Origin: Bacillota bacterium
Lineage (GTDB): Bacteria > Bacillota > Bacilli > Paenibacillales > UBA4045
Assembly: GCA_023441055.1 (NCBI GenBank)
Contig: JAEZQY010000050.1
Location: forward strand, 1-64,000
Reading direction: 5' to 3'
Length of the DNA: 64,000 nt
Shown here: piece after piece, positions 43,609 to 51,971 of the stretch
Layout: each line of letters opens with the position of its first letter
How positions within the stretch are numbered: position 1 is the first letter of the stretch
Notes under the pieces: model-generated
The model's input: only the letters and a program-made list of their open reading frames with translations
The model's database searches: none
What the model was told of the DNA's origin: nothing
Program-made: the position numbers and the translations under genes

Positions 43609-44697
43609 ATGAGTAACAGAGTGTATAACTTCAACCCGGGACCAGCAGCATTGCCGTTGGATGTGCTCGAACAGGGGCGCGAGCAGTTCGTGGAATTCGA
43701 GGACAGCGGAATGTCGCTGATGGAGATGTCGCATCGGAGCAAGCGATTCGAGCGATTAAATGAAGAGACGCAGCAGCAGCTACTCGAGTTGATGGAGCTG
43801 TCAGATGACTATGAGGTGCTGTTCATGGGTGGGGGAGCCAGCGCGCAATTCGCGCTTGTCCCGATGAACTTTCTGCCCGCAGGCGGTCATGCCAGCTATC
43901 TGATCACCGGTCAATTCGCAGAGAAGGCTTATGAAGAGGCGCGATACTACGGCAATCCGGTGCAGGCTGCTTCATCCAAGGCTGATGGGTGGAGGAGAAT
44001 TCCCGGGCAGGACGAGCTGATTATTCCGCGCGATTCCGCCTATGTGCACCTTACCGCTAACAATACAATTGAGGGCTCGCAATTCGTGTCGCTGCCTGAC
44101 ACCGGGGGAGTCCCGCTGATCGCGGATATGACGAGCTGCATCCTCGGTCGTCGTTTCGACTACAATCAGCTGTCACTCATCTATGCAGGCGCGCAGAAGA
44201 ACCTAGGTCCGGCCGGTGTGACCGTTGCAGTCATCAGGCGTGATTATGCTCAGAAGGGGTCAGCTGATATTCCAGCCATAATGCGCTACCAAACCTATGT
44301 GAAGAACAAGTCGCTGTACAATACGCCACCGGTTCATTCGATCTACATGGTGAAGCTGATGCTGGATTGGTATAAGCGTGAGGGTGGCATTGCGGAGTTT
44401 GAACGCCGGAATGAACGGAAGTCGCAGCTCCTCTATAATCAGATTGACAGAAGCGGCGGTTTCTATAAGGGAATCATCGACAAGCCCTACCGCTCGGTCA
44501 TGAATGTCACCTGGCGGCTTGAGCAAGAGGAATTGGAGCAATTGTTCGTTCAGGATGCGAAGGAAGCGGGCTTCGTAGGACTGTCCGGCCATCGCAGTGT
44601 AGGCGGCATTCGCGCATCCGTGTACAATGCCGTTCCGGTTCAAGCCTGCGAGGCGCTAGCTGACTTCATGGGCACGTTCGCGCGCCGTTACGGCTAG
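43609..44697 (+). CDS. serC: Phosphoserine aminotransferase
   Basis: This 362-residue class V PLP enzyme makes 3-phosphoserine from 3-phosphohydroxypyruvate (serine and pyridoxal biosynthesis). Marks are VYNFNPGPAALPLDVLEQ at the start, MSLMEMSHRSKRF, FMGGGASAQFALVPMN, the PLP lysine in IYAGAQKNLGPAGVTV near residue 197 and HRSVGGIRASVYNA at the end. I chose ATG 43609 behind GAGGAGAGG; longer frames run into the T-box. The stop codon is the first base triplet of a dispersed repeat. Confidence 0.96.
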   Translation: MSNRVYNFNPGPAALPLDVLEQGREQFVEFEDSGMSLMEMSHRSKRFERLNEETQQQLLELMELSDDYEVLFMGGGASAQFALVPMNFLPAGGHASYLITGQFAEKAYEEARYYGNPVQAASSKADGWRRIPGQDELIIPRDSAYVHLTANNTIEGSQFVSLPDTGGVPLIADMTSCILGRRFDYNQLSLIYAGAQKNLGPAGVTVAVIRRDYAQKGSADIPAIMRYQTYVKNKSLYNTPPVHSIYMVKLMLDWYKREGGIAEFERRNERKSQLLYNQIDRSGGFYKGIIDKPYRSVMNVTWRLEQEELEQLFVQDAKEAGFVGLSGHRSVGGIRASVYNAVPVQACEALADFMGTFARRYG

Positions 44698-44734
44698 GGC
44701 TCGTTACGGAAGTTATTCCGTAACGATGCCTTAA
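44695..44734. repeat. Dispersed palindromic element, copy 1
   Basis: The element reads TAGGGCTCGTTACGGAAGTT then ATTCCGTAACGATGCCTTA. Its core is a 10-bp palindrome, CGTTACGGAA with TTCCGTAACG, around GTTA. A second copy with only a few changes lies at 59500-59538. It starts on the serC stop and may act as its terminator. Confidence 0.75.
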
Positions 44735-44807
44735 CGGATTTATCTCATGCGGTTGGGAAGGGGTGGATCCTTATGATCGATGGAGCAAAATCCAAAAGAA
44801 TGTCCCC

Positions 44808-44835
44808 TGAACGAGCGGTCAACTTATGGTAAAAT
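44808..44835 (+). promoter_or_regulatory. Candidate promoter before the tandem repeat
   Basis: TGAACG (44808-44813) and TAAAAT (44830-44835) are 16 bases apart. Transcription from here would carry the 64-bp repeats into the leader of the aldo/keto reductase mRNA. Confidence 0.4.
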
Positions 44836-44841
44836 GAGTGC

Positions 44842-45006
44842 GATGATTACTCAGGAAGCAAAGCTTCACAAAACTAAGCGTATGCTTTCGAAGTAGTTTT
44901 GTTGCGACGATTACTCAGGAAGCTAAGCTTCACAAAACAGAGCGTATGCTTTCGAAGTAGTTTTGTTGCGATGATTACTCAGGAAGCAAAGCTTCACAAA
45001 ACTTTG
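44842..45006. repeat. 64-bp tandem repeat, about 2.6 copies
   Basis: GATTACTCAGGAAGC starts at 44845, 44909 and 44973, an exact 64-base period with very few changes between copies. Each full copy holds a small hairpin (GAAGC/GCTTC) and a wider inverted repeat (CAAAACT/AGTTTTG). The third copy stops at CAAAACT, immediately before the ribosome site of the next gene. Confidence 0.92.
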
Positions 45007-45021
45007 AGGAGGACGACGATC

Positions 45022-45852
45022 ATGCGCATAACGGGTATCAGGGATACGGTAACGCTGAATAACGGAGTAGAAATGCCGCGCCTCGGCTTCGGCGTATTCA
45101 AGATGAAGGAGGGCGAAGAGGTCGTCAGTTCTGTGAGAGCGGCTATAGCTGCGGGCTATCGCGCGATAGACACAGCTGCTGCCTACCGGAATGAAGACGG
45201 TGTCGGGCAGGCGATTCGCGAGAGCGGCGTGCCTCGTGAGCAATTGTTCATCACGACTAAGGTATGGAACGCTGATCAAGGCTATGAATCTACTCTAGCC
45301 GCCTTCGAGGACAGCCGCCGCCGTCTCGGTCTCTCCTATCTGGATCTCTATCTCATTCATTGGCCCGTGAAGGGCAAGTACAAGGATACATACCGCGCGC
45401 TCGAGAAGCTGTATAAGGATGGACTGGTCAGAGCGATCGGCGTCAGCAACTTCCAGACGCATCACCTCGACGACTTGGCAGATGGCACAAGCGTGGTGCC
45501 TGCGGTGAATCAGATTGAGTACCATCCGCTGCTAACCAATGAGAAGGTGAAGGCGTACTGCGATGAGAAGGGGATCAAGGTTACGGCTTGGAGTCCGCTG
45601 ATGCAGGGCAACCTCGATCTGCCGCTGCTCACCGATCTGGCTGCCAAGTATGGCAAGAGTCCAGCTCAGATCGTGCTGCGCTGGGATCTGCAGAAAGGTG
45701 TCATCACCATCCCGAAGTCCAGCAATCCGGACCGTATTGCAGCGAACACCGATTTGTACGACTTCGAGCTGTCTGCTGAGGACATCGCCGCGATTGACAG
45801 ATTGAATCAGAACCGCCGCTTCGGCTCCGATCCGGATAACTTCAATTTCTAG
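45022..45852 (+). CDS. Aldo/keto reductase
   Basis: This 276-residue NADPH-dependent oxidoreductase is of the AKR5-like class (YvgN type). The catalytic tetrad is visible: Asp and Tyr in IDTAAAYRNE (about 46-55), Lys in FITTKVWN and His in YLIHWPVK. The cofactor segment IPKSSNPDRIAAN lies near 235. It probably reduces aldehydes such as methylglyoxal. I chose ATG 45022 behind GAGGAGG; the frame extends upstream only through repeat DNA. A strong terminator follows. Confidence 0.94.
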   Translation: MRITGIRDTVTLNNGVEMPRLGFGVFKMKEGEEVVSSVRAAIAAGYRAIDTAAAYRNEDGVGQAIRESGVPREQLFITTKVWNADQGYESTLAAFEDSRRRLGLSYLDLYLIHWPVKGKYKDTYRALEKLYKDGLVRAIGVSNFQTHHLDDLADGTSVVPAVNQIEYHPLLTNEKVKAYCDEKGIKVTAWSPLMQGNLDLPLLTDLAAKYGKSPAQIVLRWDLQKGVITIPKSSNPDRIAANTDLYDFELSAEDIAAIDRLNQNRRFGSDPDNFNF

Positions 45853-45895
45853 ACGGAGTGGGTACTGCCGAATAGTTGAATAGTATACGCATGTC

Positions 45896-45930
45896 AAGAG
45901 AGGGAGCAAGTCTCCCTTTCTTTTTTTTGT
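45896..45930 (+). terminator. Rho-independent terminator
   Basis: AAGAGAGGGAG pairs with CTCCCTTTCTT around CAAGT, followed by a long T-run. Confidence 0.92.
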
Positions 45931-45951
45931 CCACTATTTATTCTAGCTCCA

Positions 45952-46160
45952 AAAGTGATGCTGCGTGGTGCGATGAGAGGTAAATGTGTGCTGTAGCGTC
46001 GGAAAGTGATGCTGCAAGGCAGCTCTTCTTCACGATAGGTCAAATCCGCAAAGCACCGGAATAGTCCGTCTCTGCCGTACTAAATGCTCCAAACTTACCT
46101 GCCACACGCGAATATTCGTTCCCCGCCGTACTAAATGCTCCAAGCTGCCTCCTTCACGCC
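45952..46160. repeat. Degenerate 51-bp-period repeats in a gene-free region
   Basis: AAAGTGATGCTGC occurs at 45952 and 46003, 51 bases apart. GCCGTACTAAATGCTCCAA occurs at 46074 and 46125, again 51 bases apart, and CCGTC-type blocks flank it. The stretch 45931-46240 holds no supportable gene. Confidence 0.65.
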
Positions 46161-46222
46161 ACAGTCCGTCCCCCATCCATCAAGCACCCGAAAAAATGAT
46201 CCCTAATCTGAAATATGGCGCC

Positions 46223-46251
46223 TTACGCGCACGTTCATCTGTCGATACAAT
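46223..46251 (+). promoter_or_regulatory. Candidate promoter of the oligosaccharide ABC operon
   Basis: TTACGC (46223-46228) and TACAAT (46246-46251) are spaced by 17 bases. The -35 match is weak. Confidence 0.4.
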
Positions 46252-46267
46252 AAAGACAGCACCACAA

Positions 46268-46281
46268 TGTAAGCACTTACT
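46268..46281 (+). promoter_or_regulatory. Candidate catabolite-response (cre) site
   Basis: TGTAAGCACTTACT is close to the strong CcpA operator TGTAAGCGCTTACA, differing at the central CG and the last base. It lies just after the candidate promoter, where CcpA binding would repress a sugar-uptake operon. Confidence 0.45.
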
Positions 46282-46302
46282 ATCCAGCAGGGGGACGACC
46301 TA

Positions 46303-47274
46303 ATGAGCACGAACATCCATTCCGAACAGACAACAGCCGTCCAGCTGGTGCCGAAGCGATCCAGAGCGATGAAGCTCCTGCGGAAGCTGCTCGCGCAGCG
46401 GTATCTGCAAGTAATGGCGATCCTCGGCGTGATCTGGATGATTATCTTCAACTATATTCCGATGTATGGCGTTATCATTGCGTTCAAGCAATATAACATT
46501 ATCCGTCCAATCGCGGATGCACCTTGGATCGGGCTGGAGCACTTCCGCGCCTTCCTGGCGGATGACAACTTCTTCTATGTCATCAAGAATACGCTGGGGA
46601 TCAGCTTGATCAAGCTGTTCATTGGATTCCCGCTGCCGATCATATTCGCCTTGCTGCTCAATGAGGTGCGTCAGCTATGGTTCAAGAAGTGGATACAGAC
46701 GATCACTTACTTGCCTCACTTCATCTCATGGGTTGTGCTCGGCGGCATACTAATGACCTGGTTGTCTGATGTGGGGATCGTGAACGCGCTGCTCATGAAG
46801 CTGGGCTTCATCGAAGAACCGATCTATTATCTGGCGGAGCCAAGCTACTTTTGGACGATTGTGATCACGTCAGATATATGGAAGGAGCTGGGATGGTCAG
46901 CGATCATCTATCTGGCCGCGATAGCGGGTGTATCGCCGGAGCTGTATGAAGCGGCGACGATCGATGGCGCGAGCCGATTCCAGAAGATGTGGAATATTAC
47001 GCTTCCTTCGATCAAGGGCACGATTACGATCTTATTCATCCTGGCTGTGAGCGCGGTGCTCAATTCGAATTTCGATCAGATACTGGTGCTCCGCAACCCG
47101 CTCAATGAGAGCGCGAGCAATGTCATTGACATCTATGTGTATCATACCGGGATCGCGTCCGCTAGATATTCTTACGCGGCAGCTATCGGATTGATGAAGT
47201 CGGTGATCGCGGTGATTCTCCTCGTGATTGCGAACGGGGTTATGAAGCGGCTGAATAATTCATCCTTATTTTAA
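46303..47274 (+). CDS. lplB: Oligosaccharide ABC transporter permease, LplB-like
   Basis: This 323-residue permease of the CUT1 family has six membrane helices. It shows the typical start NYIPMYGVIIAFKQYN, YLPHFISWVVLGG and the ATPase-docking EAA loop EAATIDGASRFQKMWNITLP near residue 220. It pairs with the next gene product. No ATPase gene is present, as usual for this family, which shares a distant MsmX-like ATPase. Confidence 0.93.
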   Translation: MSTNIHSEQTTAVQLVPKRSRAMKLLRKLLAQRYLQVMAILGVIWMIIFNYIPMYGVIIAFKQYNIIRPIADAPWIGLEHFRAFLADDNFFYVIKNTLGISLIKLFIGFPLPIIFALLLNEVRQLWFKKWIQTITYLPHFISWVVLGGILMTWLSDVGIVNALLMKLGFIEEPIYYLAEPSYFWTIVITSDIWKELGWSAIIYLAAIAGVSPELYEAATIDGASRFQKMWNITLPSIKGTITILFILAVSAVLNSNFDQILVLRNPLNESASNVIDIYVYHTGIASARYSYAAAIGLMKSVIAVILLVIANGVMKRLNNSSLF

Positions 47275-47296
47275 TCATAGAGAGTGGGGAGTACCT

Positions 47297-48184
47297 GTGC
47301 TGCAGCTAGATCGAAGATCTTACAGTGAGGCTGTGTTCGACTACGTGATTGTCATCATCATGCTGTTCGTCTGCTTCATCACGCTATACCCAATCTGGTA
47401 TGTACTGATCAATTCGCTTAATGAGGGTACGGACGCGCTGCGCGGCGGCATCTACTTCTGGCCTCGCGTGTTCAGTCTAGACAGCTATGTAGCGGTCTTC
47501 AATAACCCCGGCATTATGCGTTCCATGGGTGTTACGGTAGCGAAGACGCTGATCGGGACATTCGTCCATGTGTTCTTCACAGCCATGGTCGCGTACTCCT
47601 TCTCACGCAGGGAGCTGATCGGCAAGAACATCTATATGTTCATCGGCACGATCACGCTGTTCTTCGGCGGCGGTCTCATTCCGTACTATCTGCTCATTCG
47701 TGATTTGGGGCTGCTCGATAATTTCCTGGTATACATTATCCCGGCTATGTTCAACTTCTTCGACCTGATTATCTTCGTCGCGTTCTTCCGCGAGATTCCA
47801 GCCGGTCTGGAGGAGGCAGCCAAGATTGACGGGGCGAATGACTTCAGCATCTTCGTGCGTGTCATTATCCCTACATCTATGCCGGTTATCGCGACGATCG
47901 CGCTGTTCCACGGTGTGTATCAATGGAATGATTACTTCACCGGAATGATCTATATTAACAATCCGGATATGCAGCCGATTCAGACCTTCCTGTACCGTGT
48001 AGTGGCCCAGTCCAGCTCGAATCTGATGATGGCGAATGTGCCTGGCGGCGTGAATCGTTCCGTCACGTCGCAATCGATCAAGCTGGCGACGATGGTCGTC
48101 ACGACATTGCCAATTGTGTTCGTCTATCCGTTCCTGCAGAAGTACTTCGTCAAGGGTATGATGATCGGTTCGATCAAGGGTTGA
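47297..48184 (+). CDS. ytcP: Oligosaccharide ABC transporter permease, YtcP-like
   Basis: This 295-residue second CUT1 permease has six helices. FDYVIVIIMLFVCFITLYPIW is near the start, FFGGGLIPYYLLIRDLGL is mid-protein and the EAA loop is EEAAKIDGANDFSIFVRVIIP near 172. It begins at GTG 47297, 22 bases after lplB, behind GTGGGGAG. It ends MIGSIKG, as is typical of the family. Confidence 0.93.
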   Translation: MLQLDRRSYSEAVFDYVIVIIMLFVCFITLYPIWYVLINSLNEGTDALRGGIYFWPRVFSLDSYVAVFNNPGIMRSMGVTVAKTLIGTFVHVFFTAMVAYSFSRRELIGKNIYMFIGTITLFFGGGLIPYYLLIRDLGLLDNFLVYIIPAMFNFFDLIIFVAFFREIPAGLEEAAKIDGANDFSIFVRVIIPTSMPVIATIALFHGVYQWNDYFTGMIYINNPDMQPIQTFLYRVVAQSSSNLMMANVPGGVNRSVTSQSIKLATMVVTTLPIVFVYPFLQKYFVKGMMIGSIKG

Positions 48185-48292
48185 TTCGCGAGTCGTCTCT
48201 CGGTCCTGCGCAGACGAGTGGACGAGCGCTTATCATAGATAGCTTGAAGCATGTAAGCCAATTTTTATCTTGAACAGAAAAGGGGTTAATCC

Positions 48293-49999
48293 ATGAATAA
48301 GCATGTGCTCAAGAGTGCTCTAATGCTGGCCATCAGCTTGATGCTTGTCTTCACAGTAGTCGCGTGTTCGTCTGGCAATAATTCGAAGGGCAATAATTCA
48401 TCCACTGATACGAGTCAAAATACGGATAAAGCCGCGAATCAATCGAGCGGCAATGACAATGATACAGTCGACGGACCATCGAACTGGCAATCCGACACCT
48501 CTCCCATCACATTCGATTGGTACCTGAATTTCTCATGGTTCCCGAATAAGTGGGGCGTGGACCCAACCTCGCAATATGTAACCGCTAAGACTGGCGTTGA
48601 TATCAACTTCATCGTGCCGGCAGGCAATGAGAATGAGAAGCTGAATACGATGATCGCATCTGGCACGCTGCCTGACTTCCTAACGATCGGCTGGTGGGAG
48701 GATGGCGTGAAGTCGATGATCGAAGGCGACCTCGTGCTGCCGCTCAATGAACTGGCTGATCAGTATGATCCTTACTTCTTCGAGGTAGCCGACTCTGCGA
48801 AGATGAGCTGGTATACCCAAGAAGACGGCAATGTGTACGGTTATCCGAACGCATCGTCCTCGCCGAAGGACTTCGAGAAGTACGGCGATCTGTATGTGTC
48901 GAATCAGACGTTCCTGGTCCGTAAGGATATGTATGAGGCAATTGGCAGCCCGGATATGCGTACGCCGGAAGGCTTCCTGAACGCGCTGCGGCTAGCTAAG
49001 GAGAAGTTCCCGACGGTTAACGGGCAACCGCTGATTCCGCTGGGCGTGCATGAGTTCGGCGAGACCGGCAACTCCTCCTTCGAGGGCTACCTGCACAACT
49101 TCCTGTCTATTCCGTATGATATCGATGGCAAGCTTAACGGCGTATTCGATCGAGCCGTAGATCCAGAGAATGTGAGATGGCTGAAGACATTCAGACAGGC
49201 CAACGAGGAGAAGCTGCTTGCGAAGGATATCTTCATCGATAAGCGTCCGCAGATGGAAGAGAAGATTGCGCAAGGTCGCTATTTCGCGATGATTTACCAG
49301 CGCACAGACTTCGCGGCGCAGCAGAACGCGCTGTTCGCGAATGATCCGAACTCGGTCTACATTGCGGTGGATGGACCATCCAATACGAACCTGGATGCGC
49401 CTAAGCTTGCGGGACCTGGCATCTCGGGGTGGACCGTTACTTTGATCTCCAAGAATGTGAAGGATAAGGAGCGGGCCATTAAATTCCTCAGCTACCTGAT
49501 TAGCGAGGAAGGTCAGAAGGATCTGTATCTCGGAGAGAAGGGCTTCAGTTACGACACGATCGATGGCCGAGATCAATTCAAGCCGGAGGCGCTGCAGCTG
49601 CTGCAGACAGACCGCAATGAATTCGATAGAGTATATGGCTCCTCGTATACATTCTGGATGCTGATGGATACGAATATGGAGATGCAATGGAAGCCAGACA
49701 GCGTGACTCCGTTCAAGGAGCTGGAGGATTGGACGCGAGGCAAGACGGTCAGCTACTCCCAATATGACAATATTGACCCGCCGGGTAATTCAGAGGAGGG
49801 CATTGCGCTCGGGAAGATCAAGGAGCTGTGGGGCAAGGCGCTGCCTGCTATGCTGCTAGCGGAGACAGAAGCCAAGTTCGATCAGGTGCTGCAAGACTTC
49901 ATTCAAGACCGCGACGACGCAGGCCATGCGAAGGTAGTCGAGTATCAACAGGTGAAGTATGAGGAGAATGTGAAGAAGCTGGCTGAGTTTCTGAAATAG
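48293..49999 (+). CDS. lplA: Extracellular solute-binding lipoprotein, LplA-like
   Basis: This 568-residue sugar-binding lipoprotein has a type II signal peptide with lipobox VVAC (Cys near residue 25), then a long Asn/Ser/Asp linker (about 27-65). A family 1-type binding fold follows (KTGVDINFIVPAGNENEKLN, MIASGTLPDFLTIGWW, LRLAKEKFPTVNGQPLIPLG). It supplies the two upstream permeases. The large size is normal for the LplA group binding oligosaccharides. The specific sugar is not readable. Confidence 0.92.
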   Translation: MNKHVLKSALMLAISLMLVFTVVACSSGNNSKGNNSSTDTSQNTDKAANQSSGNDNDTVDGPSNWQSDTSPITFDWYLNFSWFPNKWGVDPTSQYVTAKTGVDINFIVPAGNENEKLNTMIASGTLPDFLTIGWWEDGVKSMIEGDLVLPLNELADQYDPYFFEVADSAKMSWYTQEDGNVYGYPNASSSPKDFEKYGDLYVSNQTFLVRKDMYEAIGSPDMRTPEGFLNALRLAKEKFPTVNGQPLIPLGVHEFGETGNSSFEGYLHNFLSIPYDIDGKLNGVFDRAVDPENVRWLKTFRQANEEKLLAKDIFIDKRPQMEEKIAQGRYFAMIYQRTDFAAQQNALFANDPNSVYIAVDGPSNTNLDAPKLAGPGISGWTVTLISKNVKDKERAIKFLSYLISEEGQKDLYLGEKGFSYDTIDGRDQFKPEALQLLQTDRNEFDRVYGSSYTFWMLMDTNMEMQWKPDSVTPFKELEDWTRGKTVSYSQYDNIDPPGNSEEGIALGKIKELWGKALPAMLLAETEAKFDQVLQDFIQDRDDAGHAKVVEYQQVKYEENVKKLAEFLK

Positions 50000-50017
50000 G
50001 GCAAGGCGAATGAATGG

Positions 50018-50048
50018 CAAGAAACCCGGAATGAGTCTGGGTTTCTTG
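50018..50048 (+). terminator. Hairpin terminator after lplA
   Basis: A perfect 10-bp stem, CAAGAAACCC with GGGTTTCTTG, has an 11-base loop, followed by TCTCATTCC. Confidence 0.75.
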
Positions 50049-50099
50049 TCTCATTCCATGTACAATGACGTTAAATGGCACGCACCGGGGGTAATCATT

Positions 50100-51971
50100 G
50101 TGGCTGCAAAGCGAATTCATAAATGGCTGAACCAGATTCGGGAACGCTCCGATATGCTCTCGATCCAGAAGAAGCTTGTGATTTCGTATGTGTTTATTAT
50201 TTTGCTGCCCATTGTGATCTTATCGATCTATGTGTTCAGCGCCTTCTATGAACGCACCCTGCGGGATATTACGCAGAGCAACGCGTACCTGCTGGAGGTC
50301 GAGAAGAATAATGTAACCAATAATATGGAGCTGATGGAGAGATCGGCCCAGCTAATCGACCCGGACACGAATGATGAGATCTCAGATTACCTGAACAGCG
50401 ACGAAGAGGTGAAGGTGGAGGATCTGCTCGTCTTCCACGATAATGTGTACACGTATCTGCTCAAGCTGCAATTCAACAATCCGAATATCGGGAATATCCG
50501 AATCTTCGCCAAGAACGAGTATGTGAGCGAGATATGGCCGGTGTTCCTGCATGAGCGCAGAATTAGCGGTGAGCCCTGGTATGAGGAGCTGATGTCGCGC
50601 AAGGAAACGCTGTTCTGGCACATCCAACGGGAGGACAAGGATGTACTTCAGCGCTATAGTCAGAACATCTCGCCATCGCCGAAAATCTCGCTGTTCCGCA
50701 AGATCCATTACAAGCTCGAACGTCAGCATGCAGGCGTATCCGAGGTTGATATGCAGCTCAGCGACTTCTTCGCGAAGACGTTCAGCGATATCCGCGACAG
50801 TCAGTCGCAGATGTTCGTCATGGATCGCGGCGGCCAGATGTATTGGAATCAGCAGGATCCGTTCCTGATGAATACCGGACTCTCCGAGACGCTGTTGCAT
50901 GATCGCTTCACGGGAGCCGCGCGGGGGCATTCCGGCAGCTTCGAATTTATGCATGACGAGATTCCGTATCTGGTGAACTACATCATGATCGACCCGTTAG
51001 AGGTGTATATGCTGCATGTCGCTTCGCTGGAGGAGACGATCAGCGGTATTCAGCGAATCCGCAATACCATTATTGCCGCGGCGCTCGTCCTGATCATCTT
51101 GCTCTCTGTCGCCTCCTATCAGCTGCATGCGTACATTCTGAAGAGCTTCCGCATCCTGTCGGAGTCAATGAAGAAGGTGCACTACGGGAATTTTAATGTC
51201 GACATTCCGATTCGCGGACATGGTGAGATCGGAGAGCTTGCGCATCACTTCCGCAAGCTGATTCGCAAGATCAACAGTCTGATCGCCGATGCGGTCAATA
51301 AGCAGGCATCGGCTAAGGAAGCGGAGCTGCGCACGCTGAAGAATCAGATTGATGCGCACTTCCTTTACAACACGCTGGAGAATATCAAGATGCTGGCCGA
51401 GATCGAGGGACAATATCAGATCTCGGACTCCCTCACCTCACTCGGTAATATGATGCGCTACAATCTTCGCTGGAGCGGAGACTTCGTGCGCATTCGCGAC
51501 GAGGTGGAGCATATTCGCAATTATATCGCTTTAATGAATATGCGGTATGACAATAAGATGAGCCTGATTGTCGAGATCGAGCCGGAGGCGCTGGAGCAGG
51601 AATTGCTCAAGATGACCTTGCAGCCGATTGTGGAGAACGCAGTGAAGCATGGGATGCGTAATAGCCCGACTTCCGATGCCGGATTAACGATTCGCATTCA
51701 TGCGGATGCGGCAGGCGAGCTGACGACCATCATGATTGTCGATGACGGTGTAGGGATGAGTACGGAGCAAGTGGAGATGCTCAACCGCAAGATGCGCGCG
51801 GGCGTGGAAGGGGGAACGGGAATCGGCTTGATCAATGTACATGAGCGAATCCGTCTGCACCACGGCCAGGAATGTGGGTTGATCGTGGCGAGCGAGCAGG
51901 ATCAGTATACGAGAGTAACAGTCAGAATCCCTACTCTGTTGTTGTCCGGAGGTGCTAGTAACGATGCGTAG
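50100..51971 (+). CDS. yesM: YesM-like sensor histidine kinase
   Basis: This 623-residue kinase has TM1 at about 22-42, a large extracellular sensor (about 43-325), TM2 at about 330-350 and a HAMP domain (about 352-405). The His_kinase domain has the phospho-His in IDAHFLYNTLENIKML near 420, and the ATPase domain shows IVENAVKHGM, IVDDGVGM and GGTGIGLINVHER. I chose GTG 50100 behind GGGGGT; the frame extends upstream only through the lplA terminator. It phosphorylates the AraC-type regulator encoded next, probably in response to extracellular sugar. Confidence 0.92.
   Translation: MAAKRIHKWLNQIRERSDMLSIQKKLVISYVFIILLPIVILSIYVFSAFYERTLRDITQSNAYLLEVEKNNVTNNMELMERSAQLIDPDTNDEISDYLNSDEEVKVEDLLVFHDNVYTYLLKLQFNNPNIGNIRIFAKNEYVSEIWPVFLHERRISGEPWYEELMSRKETLFWHIQREDKDVLQRYSQNISPSPKISLFRKIHYKLERQHAGVSEVDMQLSDFFAKTFSDIRDSQSQMFVMDRGGQMYWNQQDPFLMNTGLSETLLHDRFTGAARGHSGSFEFMHDEIPYLVNYIMIDPLEVYMLHVASLEETISGIQRIRNTIIAAALVLIILLSVASYQLHAYILKSFRILSESMKKVHYGNFNVDIPIRGHGEIGELAHHFRKLIRKINSLIADAVNKQASAKEAELRTLKNQIDAHFLYNTLENIKMLAEIEGQYQISDSLTSLGNMMRYNLRWSGDFVRIRDEVEHIRNYIALMNMRYDNKMSLIVEIEPEALEQELLKMTLQPIVENAVKHGMRNSPTSDAGLTIRIHADAAGELTTIMIVDDGVGMSTEQVEMLNRKMRAGVEGGTGIGLINVHERIRLHHGQECGLIVASEQDQYTRVTVRIPTLLLSGGASNDA

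Noticed and set aside
44842..45006. Possible CRISPR array
   Set aside because: The units are whole tandem copies with no unique spacers, only 2.6 copies, and no cas genes nearby.
48992..49762. 256-codon ORF antisense to lplA
   Set aside because: It lies inside a clear solute-binding protein gene, has no coherent domain, and is explained by codon bias of the real gene.
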